This document shows, in pieces, positions 53,814-64,000 of a stretch of DNA of 64,000 nucleotides. The notes beneath the pieces are model-generated. The model ran no database searches. It had not been told where the DNA came from and saw only the letters and a program-made list of their open reading frames with translations. Location: contig CM072880.1 in the NCBI GenBank assembly GCA_036937835.1, positions 3,852,501-3,916,500 of the forward strand. The letters run 5' to 3'. The position numbers and the translations under genes are program-made. Every line of letters starts with the position of its first letter. Position 1 is the first letter of the stretch. The DNA is from Pampus argenteus (lineage: Eukaryota > Chordata > Actinopteri > Scombriformes > Stromateidae).

Positions 53814-54235
53814 CGAGCGGGAGTAAAATGTTGCAATAAAAATGTGATATGGCTCAAAATACAGTATGGCGGTGGGAGCTGAAATGCTGAGCCTTTTCTC
53901 TAGATCTCTGCCTCCAGTTCTGTCATGTGACTGATTCAGACCCGACTTCCAGCAATGAGAGACGAGTGTTGAACAGCTGATGCTCAATGCTCTCCTCACG
54001 GCTCTGGCTCTCTCCAAAAGTAAAAAGAGGTAGTCCTTATCATCCCACAGTTATGACTGAGCTGCCTGTGTGTTTTTCTTTAGCTTTTTTTTTCCTTCTT
54101 CTTCTTCTTCTGGGTTTTTTTTTTTTTTTAAAGATGCAGAGCTCACGTCGGGATCCATAGCGGAGGGAAACATACCCGTGAAGGTTTTCTGTTCGCGTTG
54201 GGACATGCGGGGCTGATTATGTGCGGAATAAAACA
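53814..54235 (-). other. ralyl: Candidate 5' untranslated first exon of ralyl
   Basis: On the minus strand, a moderately GC sequence ends in a strong donor, CGCTCG|gtgagtaca, at 53814/53813. It lies upstream of the ralyl RRM exon in the same orientation, and no competing coding exon is seen between them. The 5' end is not visible; I set it about 30 bp downstream of a TATA-like box at 54266-54261. The exon has several upstream ATGs. One opens a short Lys/Glu-rich frame (54236-54051) that begins at the estimated 5' edge. Another, at 54017, stays open to the donor (see findings). If spliced directly to the acceptor at 24410, intron 1 is about 29.4 kb. That the exon belongs to ralyl is inferred from position, strand and splice signal, not from sequence identity. 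Confidence 0.5.
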
Positions 54236-54260
54236 AGAATAAAACCCGCTATCAGCCCTG

Positions 54261-54266
54261 TTTATA
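54261..54266 (-). promoter_or_regulatory. TATA-like box for the putative ralyl 5' exon
   Basis: The minus strand reads GCTATAAACAGG across this site, a good TATA match. It would place a start site near 54235-54230, just upstream of the candidate exon ending at 53814. No CpG-island-like block is obvious around it. The motif is short and could occur by chance. Confidence 0.3.
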
Positions 54267-57258
54267 GCGCAGAAATGAGCAGCAGTGTCATAATGTTAAT
54301 GCGCCTGCTCTGTCCATGGTGCTGAAACATGTGCTGCACACAAACCACGGTTACACCTCGGTTTATTTACTCTGATATAGATAAGAAACAAACACAAATA
54401 TCATATTAATAACACCCAGCCCTGTTATGCTGCTGTACAGTATAATGTTCTTTGATATGGCATTAATTAGTATTTAATTCATGTTTCATACTTTTAACAT
54501 GAGCCAGATATTGTCCATGATGCTGGATATTTGGGATTGTAGCATGATATCAAGCGAGCCGCAGTATAATAAACTGTCAATAATAACAAAACAAAAACAA
54601 AAACAACTAGTGTTTACTGTTTACCATTTCATCTGTAATTAGCTCTCGGTTAGTCAACAGTGTCGTTCCATTAACATCCCCCAGCTCTCTGTCCATGGTG
54701 CTGAACCAGATGAACTGTATGATATATAAACATGACCGAACCCTGTACAACAACAACAACAAACAACACCATCATACTCTTTATGTTGTCCAACACCGTC
54801 CACCGTCAGGCTTCATGGATCGACACCGCCTGCTTTTATTATTTTATCTAATTGAATTAATTTTTTTTATATTTTTTAACCCAAAGAGGTGATTCTACGT
54901 GGGAGCTATTTAAATGGACATTTTGGATTCATAGCACCTACATGATTTCTCATCTCTCATTCGTTAAATAAATATACCTGAGACATGTAGGTTATAGCTG
55001 ATTGCGGCAGACAGCAAAGTAATAATGTGTTATTGATGCATTAGTGTCTGACTGCAGTTGTCAGAGGAAATTCTGTACGAGTTCATGTAACACACAGCGC
55101 TGGAGACAACTGTCACCATTCATTCATCATAACCACGGTTGGCGCACTGTTTCCACCTTAAGCACTGTCTAATTTAATTTTCTCTTCAGATCACATCGAA
55201 GCCTTTGGGGAGGCACAATGTAAAAAAGCTTTACAGTCCAAAGAATACATAAGGTGTCCAAGAAACGGTGATCAACGTTTCCTTGAAGCAGAATCTTTAT
55301 CAGTGAGGGTGTGTTTACCTTTTCTTTAGCAACATATTGCACTGTTTTTTTGTTTTTTTTTTTCTAGCTCATTTGGTGTGATATGTCACCAGTGTCATTG
55401 CACATTGGTCCTTGTGCCTTTAAACTAAACTTGACGGTCAGCGTGTTGCTGCGCAAGACATGTCAGACTGTAATTATCAATGCCTGAGGGTGCTCATGAC
55501 CGAACTCGCTGTCAATAAGGTTGTTCAGAAAGCTGCAGAGGTCTGACTTCAACTTGGATATTAAACATGGGCCGAGCAGAGGTGACAAAGAACATGATGC
55601 ACTTAAACCCACCATAATGTTCAACTCTATAATAAACTAACATGTGACGTCATTATTGACAAACAGGCATTCGCCTTTCTCCCAGTCTAATGCATGCTGT
55701 GGGTGAGATACAGGTAAATAAAGAACTTATGTTGCATTTGACATGATTTATACATATGTGACCATAAACACAGGAGATGCTGTAATGTTTCCTGCGATAC
55801 ACATTCATCTGTTCATCAGCCATGCTGGCGTGTAAGAAAAATACTTGCAAGGTAAAAAAAAAATGCCCTTCATGAATATCTGTAATAAGAAATATCAATC
55901 ATCTCAGCATTTAGACATGGCGGGGCTCTTTGTGTGTGATCAGCAGCACCGACACCCGCCAAATAAACAACGAAACACACACACACACACATGTTCTATT
56001 CATTTCTGTGCCGACCTGAATCTTAGCGTTTTACTAATTAAATAAGATATGAAGCTAAACAGAATCATAATTCATTGCCTGGTATGAAATCCCCATTAGT
56101 GTAGCAGCGTGCGAGAACCACACATCGCCGTTGGCCATAAAGATCCAATCAGGGGGCAGAGCTCAAAACATGTGGGCTTTTGAGCCTTTCCACACGTCCA
56201 CAGTGTTTTCTCATGAGGTGCATTAATCGATATTTGTTAGTACATATGTTGGAATAAAGTTGAAAACACAGAAACGTAGAAAAGGAATGAATAAAAGTTT
56301 ATAATACTCAATAAATAATGATGGCTGTCATTGTAATTCAGGTAAAGTGTTACATACAGAGCACCATGTGCACATGACCCCTCTCAGTGATCGATTGTAA
56401 AATGCCCTCTGCAAAGAAAAAACAGTTGTTTCAATAAGAAAATATGATGTAAAGCCCCCTTGTTTTGGTGCCATGTGTTAAATGGGATGAACCTTCTATA
56501 ATGTGGTCACATGATGCTCATTTCCAACACAACTGAACTTCAATGTGTGGCAGAAGTGCAGAAACTACGGACTAAATTCAATCCCTTTATAAAAGCAATG
56601 AGAGGATGTGTTATTTTAATTACTATTTTGTGAGGGAGACTGATGCAGGATATTTTAAATCAAAAATAAATGGAATATGCACACATAATTGTAAAGGGAT
56701 TTAATGCTCATTACAATAAATTGGTTACAATTATACATTTAGAGCTTGAGGTGGAAGGATTATATCAAATAATACAAAATGAAAATATACTCGAAATCCT
56801 TTTTTTTGTGTGTGTTTTTGTTTCTGTTTGCTAATATGAGCATTGAAATATGGGTTTAGCTGAATCATTGCAGCATTATGCATATTTCAAGGTTGGAGTT
56901 GTGCTTGTATAGGATTGGGTCACTTACAAAAATGTCAAGCAATGCATTTTAGATATCACAGTCCCATGTGTTGTACTTTCATTTTCATTTGATCCTCTGT
57001 ACCTGTCAATGGCTGCACTCAGTCCAAGCTGACTGACCCACAGCAGCCTGCTGGGAGCATGTGGCAGGTTTCCTGACATGAATAGCAGTCACCCTGCAGA
57101 CAATCTTCATGTTTGACTCTTAGAGGTCTCATAAATATGTATACTGGGAAGCAACAGCCTGTGGAAGCATCTAACTTCAGTTTAGGTATAAAAACCCACT
57201 GTAGCTATAAAGCAGCTAGTTCTAACGTTTTATTTTGACATATTTGATCACATATACA

Positions 57259-57283
57259 GTATATATATATATATATATATATA
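57259..57283. repeat. (TA)n microsatellite
   Basis: About 12 units. Confidence 0.93.
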
Positions 57284-57603
57284 AAGATTTTAAGCCTTTG
57301 TGTTTGTGCCAAAACAATGAATTCTTATAGAATTGATGCAATTAGTAGATTTTTTTCTTGTGGATGTAAAGATGACATTTTCCATGACTCGTTGAACTTT
57401 GGTGAACTTCGACACAGAAATTCACACCATTAACCGACAGAAAGTCGTCCTGACAGTGGTGACATTTGAGAGAATGAAGAGCCCGGGAGCCCAAAGGGAG
57501 GAAACTATGGGAGCCTATTACTGTAGCGGTGTCGCACCACCCCTCCTCTGTGGGGTTAAAACTTGCTCAACAAAAGAGGAGAGTTTGCAGACAGAAGAGT
57601 CAA

Positions 57604-57605
<2 letters not shown>

Positions 57606-57637
<32 letters not shown>
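57606..57637. repeat. (TA)n microsatellite
   Basis: About 16 units, 320 bp from another TA array; it gives Ile/Tyr frames on both strands that are not genes. Confidence 0.94.
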
Positions 57638-57640
<3 letters not shown>

Positions 57641-59685
57641 CACCAATCTAAAAGATCTTTTTTTTTCCCCAGCGACCTCGTTTACCATCTTCAATAAAAA
57701 ATTAAATGGTGTACAATCCCGAGAACACAATGCCGCAGATGAGTAAACATCATAGTACATTGAATTAGAAAGCATGTTAGCTGTTAATTTACCAGCCCAG
57801 TAGTTCACTAACTAGAACCTGCAAGAGGTCACTATGTCACCAAGCTTCTGCAATTACACGTCTCTTTCTGCTCTGAACAGCATCAGCTATTAGGATGAAA
57901 AAAAAAAGGTTCATCATGACCCTTATTAAACAGGCTTTAGTCATAACAGATATTCCCGGTATATGAATTTCATTTTATAGAACACAGATTTCGAGCCAAA
58001 GTTAAATTAAATGCGTCTTTGGGTAAAGTCAATTAGTTATAATGTAGCTAAATCAAACATATTGAGCTCAAAATGGATAAAATGTGAACTTCAATGTAAC
58101 AGAAATTACAGAAATATCTCCCAGCTTACATAATATCATAGAAATCTGGAAATGAAAATATGTCCTCTGAGATTTTTAACTAATCAGCATTAAATAATAT
58201 GATCACTACCAGATTCCACATAAAAGGTTTTCCTCCATTTACCTGACATGAGAAAAAGATTTAAGAGCTTATCTTATCCAAAAGGTCTGCTGATACATAT
58301 CTATATATCTATAATTTAGTTTGATTTCCTGATTTGCAGTGAAAGTTATCATCTCATATAAACCCTGTACATGCTTGCTGCCGTTATTACTGTGTACATC
58401 TAATTTCAATGTATAAATAACACCGCCGCCGCCGCAGCAGCAGTGTGTTGTTATAATACGAACGCCCTCTTATCATCATAATGAGATTCTTTCATCATGA
58501 GACAAGCTCTGGATCTCACTCAGCTGAAGGTTACAGAGAAGAACAGAGATAGAGGAACATGGTGTCCCATAAAGAATAACGCAACGCTCAAATTTCACTT
58601 TGGTTGTGTCGCTGATAGGCAAAGTCTTTTGTAGTATCCGCATACTAATGACAATCCCATTAAACATTATATTGCTAAGAGAGAAAACGCATTCACATTC
58701 AGAAGGAAAAGCTCCACTAGTTCATTTGAATGTTCAATTTCAACTATTTCTGTAGAATAAAAGTGACGGCACGACTTTGAACTTCAGTTTTTTTTTCATA
58801 ATTAGATTTTTTTTTCTCATTTAAACTGGATGGTATTCTCATTTTTTTTTTTTTTCCTACCGTCATGTTTTTTTCTCATAATTGTGGCTGTGTTGACAAA
58901 GGCAGCAAAACTCAAATAACTGGTCATGTCGTCACTTTTCAGCAAATTTTAAGAAAGAAGGAAAAGTTGAGGTTTTGTCATACTTTAACACGATATGTAA
59001 TATTAAAAGCCGATTAACAGACGGACCAAACACTTGCTAATGTTAGCTGAGCTACACAGCGAGCTAACCTGCTAGCTACGGTAGCAGCTTCCAGTTAGAT
59101 ATGCAGTAAGCTGCTATGTAGTAAACCACAATCATTTTAGCTAATCTCCTTTCCTTGTTTATTTCAGTCAGTTCACTCTGTTTAAAATGACTTGAGGAGG
59201 TTCGAACTGCTTCGTCTGAATATCTACGATGGAGGTGGAGAGTCAAAATGATTACCAAGCATTAGTTAGTAATTATAAGAATAAGACCCAGGTTGAAAAA
59301 TCTCCTTTAATAAGACTCACTCAGTAATCTGTTTATCAGCTTCTTCATGATGTTACAATGATAGAGATGAAAAAGAAATCCCAGATTAATATTCCTTTAA
59401 TATTTTTAACTTATGCCCCAGCGAACTGCATTTGCCTGTTTGCTATATAAGTGTTGAAGCTGGTGTTGAATAGTCAAAGATGTTCTCATCAAAATAACAA
59501 CACTGAACAGTCGCTGTAATTCTCATGCAAACCAAGGCGCCGACTTGTGTGTTGTCTGGCTGTGAAATAAGAGCCAATTACAGGCGTTCTGTATTCACAC
59601 ACACTGCGTTACTCATTCTGATGTGTTGTCAAGAGAGGTAAACAAAAGTATGAATTGACAGGTCAAAGGTTCAGAAACACACAGA

Positions 59686-59686
<1 letters not shown>

Positions 59687-59719
<33 letters not shown>
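59687..59719. repeat. (CA)n microsatellite
   Basis: About 16 units. Confidence 0.95.
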
Positions 59720-59720
<1 letters not shown>

Positions 59721-60007
59721 GAACTTGAGTTTGCCAATTTACTGCCAGCGTGCTGCAGTGCCATCTTACAAAGCATTTTACGCTTCCAATTAAGTTTAGA
59801 GAAAGAAGAGGAGTCTTGAGGAAAATGTTGGCCTTTGCATTGAATTAATTGTGCTCAGTCGGTGACAAGAAGGTGAGAGAGGAGAAAAAGAAAGAAAGAA
59901 AAAAAAAAAAGGCTCACGTCGTCACATTCTGATGAACAAAATAATTGGCTTTGAAAAGGGAGGTAAACAGTGTCACAGCTCCATCCAAACTGAAGTAGAG
60001 AAAATGA

Positions 60008-60047
60008 GGAAGAAGAAGAAGAAGAAGAAGAAGAAGAAGAAGAAGAA
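60008..60047. repeat. (GAA)n microsatellite
   Basis: 13 AAG/GAA units, starting 38 bp from the donor of the candidate exon at 60085-60219. On the minus strand it is (TTC)n, a long pyrimidine tract just inside the presumed intron. Confidence 0.95.
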
Positions 60048-60084
60048 AGGCCGCTGTGAATAGATGATCATCTCATGTACTTAC

Positions 60085-60219
60085 CTTGTTAACAGCAGTC
60101 AGATTAATTGTCACATCGAACGGGGGACATTTCCATTTTGGTTTGAGTGTCACAGACTCCCACAGAGACTCAGGCACGATGACCTTTTCACCGCAGAGTA
60201 GCAGGACACTCCTGGCCCA
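60085..60219 (-). other. Candidate further-upstream exon (alternative 5' exon of ralyl or lncRNA)
   Basis: A consensus donor AACAAG|gtaagtac occurs on the minus strand at 60085/60084. A possible acceptor, CTGTGTAG, ends at 60220 and would give a 135-nt exon. One frame is open throughout (45 codons, ending ...TINLTAVNK), but it has no Met. A second frame carries a ten-codon ORF, MEMSPVRCDN, from an internal ATG. The exon ends on a codon boundary and would join the ralyl exon at 24409 in phase 0. A 45-codon open frame is not strong evidence of coding. A 5' UTR exon or non-coding RNA is more likely. Confidence 0.27.
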
Positions 60220-61471
60220 CTACACAGCCAGGGGCATTGTGGGATTGAGACAGGCACATGCCCTTTTGATAATTAATTACAATAAGTGTACATCAGTTAT
60301 TTTGTTTTGCATGCGGCATTGCTGTTCTTCTTTTTTTTTTTTTTCCTATGGTGTTATTGTATTGCACATTGGAGCATATCATACTCTGAAGATAACAGGA
60401 AAGGGACAGAATTGCTTTAGGCTTTAATATTTCTAATGATGGACATCCTCTTCTAGTTTTTGTAGAACCATTTATGTACTTTGTTTGATCACAGGAGCAT
60501 GAAATTGGTCCAACTGTGACTGTGGGGAATAAATTGGGTGAAAGCTAAAACAATACCAGTTCATTGGCTTTTAATGTGTTACTTAAAAATCTTTTTACCT
60601 GCTGCGTGATGCTTTGTGTATGTTTTTTACCAGAATAACATCTCATGTGCTCCAAACATTAATACAAAGTTGGTTTATACTTTGAGAAAGGAGAGAAATA
60701 CGAGTATGAATATACCGATGGATATGATCAAACTCTCTTCTTCTCTGCCCTTTTTTCCCAAATGACCCCTGATAGCAAAGCAGATGCTTGTTAAGACCGA
60801 ACACACTGTGCAAAGTGATATTATGTAATGGCTAGTGTCATTATTTGTCAAGAGTGGATGTGGAAGGGGTTGAGAGAGAGACGGGCGGAGAGAATTACCT
60901 GAAATTGTCAATTTGTCCTCAGGATTTTCAAGGCCATTTATGAAACGTACAGAGAATGATTTGGTATTCAAGACCTGTATGTTTGCTATTTTTATGTCTG
61001 CCTGTGAGCTTGTAAAAAAATAAAAAATAAAAGAACAAACGCCTGCATAAGTGTTTGTCACCTCTGATTTGTTGCTTCTGATGCTTCTACTGATGCGTTC
61101 CTGAAAAAACAAGAGATTAAGTCATCTGAAAACAGGAGTTTAAGGTGAATATATAGTAAATGTCATATAAACGGGGCTCCTGTCACACTTTTCATTACAT
61201 TCCTTAAATATACTGTACAAGGTATGATGTATAATATTGTATTAATAACTCAAAGCTAATATAACTCCAGGCTGCACATCTTTAACTCGTGTTACATGTG
61301 AAGGTGGTTTCTCAATGGCCTCTATGCTGGTCGTCTTTACTGAGAGTCTAAAGGTGTTTGTCCATTATTGTTCCTTCTCATTGAACATCTTTGTGGCAGT
61401 GAATTGCCTTTTCTTTTTGGTACCTTTTGGCATGTAAAGCTTGCAGCTAGTTGACCTGCTTCCAGTCTCAG

Positions 61472-61502
<31 letters not shown>

Positions 61503-64000
61503 CTGCTGCCACAGTCTGATGCCTCCACACAGGATCAGATTGTACTTGACTAATGAGTTTGATTTTCCTGAACTTGTATGTAGACTTTTAAGACGCTACG
61601 AAGCAATAACTGTAATATAAATAAATAAATAATCCAAATTGAACAAAATAAGTGATCGCCGTTCTAATATAAAAATATAATAACAATAATAATAATGTCG
61701 GCTGTTGGTAGGAAACTGCAGTCTCTTAAAAACTAATACGGACTTTGTCGTTCTATAATAGACAACTTGTTCCTGAGTCATAATTACTACAAAGTCGGAT
61801 GCTCTCAGTAAAAGCAGGAAAAGGCAGAGTACAGCCTGACCAGTGTGTTGTTTGACATTTAAAACCTGTAATTTGGAGAAAAATTGAAAATTGAAGAAAG
61901 AATAGCATTTTGACCAATTACAGACGGCGTGGGGTAAAGTGAGTAATCAAGTGGACAAAGTAAGTGTTTCTATGTTTTATTGTTTTTCATTTTTGCACAT
62001 GGACAGTTTTAATGTGCGTGTACTGTGTTGCATTATTGTTTTTCATTATAATAATACAAATAAAACACAACCTTTTGCTGTGTAATAATACAAAGACGTC
62101 GTTGCTGCTGTCGTCTTTGTACAAAGTTAGTTTGGTTTTGTGTCTTTGGACAAAACTGATTTCAGAAAGACATGTTCAAAACCAAAACATGTTCGGTGTT
62201 CAGAGGGCAGTTTTATATTTGTGTGATCAAACAAATCCGGAATCTGTTGTCTCAAAAGTAAATGTTATGTTCAGGGATTGAAGAGCCGCTGATAGTGTCA
62301 TTATTACATGACAGAGATGCTAATTGTGACCTTCAGCGCTAAAGTACAGGCTGCGGATAGATAGCAGACAGACAATAATACGGAATATCTGAGGAAACAC
62401 ATCCATCACTTCACTAAAAACAAACAAACAAACAAATATATTAGCGGTGAGAAAATTCATACCATAACATCTTATTCACACACATACGTGAAACCTTTGC
62501 AAAGCTGAGATTAAACAGTGACATTATCATAAAAAAAAGACATTACATTTATTTAGCTATTTGTGGGAGTTTCTCTACAGCAATTAAAAACTCAACAATG
62601 AATTATTCATGCAATTAATCATCATAAACGTAATTATTACACTAATGGTACCTGAGGCTCAAAAACAAGAAGCTCATTTTAACTGAATTCCATTTAAGCA
62701 TGTAACACTTTATTAACAAATGCTCATTTATTACCATCCGTGATGTACAAACAGATCAGTCAATTACATATACAAACAGGCAAGCAGGAAACTCTGATTA
62801 TTGGCATTAATGCACTTTTCTGATGTCAAACAAGTTAAAGCTTTTTTTTAAGTTAAGTATTCTTAGATGCAGTATGTTCTCGTCTCCTTTTTATTTGTGC
62901 TGATTTTAAACAACAGCGATCTGAAACCTTCTGAGGGGATTTCTAACCTACTCTCTGTTTACAGATAACTAGCCGCTCATGATTTTTAGTTTTGTATTAT
63001 ATGCACAAGAATATAAAAAGGCAAATGCTGACTTAGGCTCTTTTTTCCTTCTTGTTTCTCTACATACACCGCCAGTTGTAACAAGAACGCTGCACTTACT
63101 CAGCAGGGATTTGTAGCTTATATGCTAACTACATGAATATTAATTATGCTTCCAAACTATATGCTTCACACAAGAGACTCAGCCTGCATCTAATTATCAC
63201 TCTCAGCTTTAGCTCTCAAGCCACTTGCAAGGAGTCAGACTTTATTTACATTTGTTTGGAAATTAAATTTTATACCGAGAGGAGAAAAGTTGAGGAACCT
63301 GTGAGGAATAAACTGGATTTAATAACCAAACATTATACATTGAGAAAGCGCAGCTGGTTTATGTATTTATGCCAAGCACATAGGATCATTTTGACATAGA
63401 GATCGTCCAATGCAGTAGTGAACTAAGCTACGAGGGTACAACGTGCATGGATCGACTGCAGAGAGACACACTGATTCAGAAACCTGTGTTTGTTTCTCAC
63501 GTCCGTGTTATTGGTCCGCGTTGTCCTTCTACCAACATCAACACACAAACAAAATGAGCAACATTAGCAAGGACGACGCGCACAGACAGGTTTTATTTAC
63601 TGTGAAAAAGGAAGATTTTTTTTCACTGTCTGGCTGTAGACACATGCTTTCTTATAAATAATTTAAATACTAGTTTCTGGTGTTTTTTTGTTTTTGTTTT
63701 TTTTACCAGTAGTGTCCGAGCAACAATTTATTTATTTCTCTGTTTTGATGAAAAAAGAATTACTTGTTGCCTCTCAATGAGGTTTTACTTTAACTGTTGT
63801 GAAAACATTTCATGTCCACAATGTGAAAAACAACCACGTTTAAAGCTTGAAAAACGCTATTTTTTGCACAAATTAAATGAGTTTATATGAAATGTTTATA
63901 TGAATCGACAGTGTGACAGATCTGAACCCATGTGGGAACACGTGAATCACAGATCCAACCAACCCGCCCCACCCATCCTGCCTCCTCTTAATAAGGCAAA
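60220..64000. other. No gene recognised
   Basis: AT-rich sequence with one (GT)n array. The longest frames (60675-61112 minus, 145 codons; 61964-62281 plus, 105) lack domains and contain low-complexity runs. Confidence 0.5.
61472..61499. repeat. (GT)n microsatellite
   Basis: 14 units, uninterrupted. Confidence 0.95.

Larger units (their letters stand above)
54271..60084. other. Upstream of the candidate ralyl promoter; no gene recognised
   Basis: AT-rich sequence with two (TA)n arrays, a (CA)n array and a (GAA)n array. A short (CCG)n/(CAG)n patch lies at about 58423-58443. Open frames are short and featureless. Confidence 0.5.

Overview
The window is vertebrate nuclear DNA, most likely from a ray-finned (teleost) fish. 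Evidence for this is the very dense (CA)n and other microsatellites, a tRNA-derived SINE and a hAT-type non-autonomous element of teleost style, other dispersed sequence I recognise as common in fish genomes, and a single spliced coding exon instead of packed ORFs. No bacterial-type operons, CRISPR arrays or intact transposase genes are visible.

Only one gene is identified with confidence: ralyl (RALY RNA-binding protein-like, of the hnRNP C/RALY family), on the minus strand. Its first standard coding exon is at 24136-24409. It encodes residues 1-85, including the whole RRM, and has clear splice sites on both sides. A probable 5' non-coding exon with a TATA-like box lies at about 53814-54235, so intron 1 would be about 29.4 kb. 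A second possible upstream exon sits at 60085-60219. To the left of 24136 the window appears to be the long following intron; no later ralyl coding exon was found. Within that intron, at 8632-8671, is a GC-richer candidate alternative first exon. It has several ATGs and a consensus donor, and its splice phase matches that of ralyl coding exon 1.

On the opposite strand, at 3721-4028, two short phase-0 open blocks and a terminal stop are separated by introns of 80 and 75 nt. They would encode a 50-residue polar tail ending in a Tyr motif that fits the ITIM consensus. I cannot assign it to a gene.

Layout: 1-24135 is intronic or intergenic sequence with microsatellites, old dispersed repeats, a SINE (about 13950-14232) and the two candidates above. 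24136-24409 is the RRM exon. 24410-53813 is the inferred intron 1, with an intact 905-bp hAT-like element at 28148-29052. 53814-54270 is the candidate ralyl promoter and first exon. 54271-64000 is upstream sequence with one further candidate exon. Most open frames of 60-150 codons here look like chance frames, many of them crossing microsatellites.
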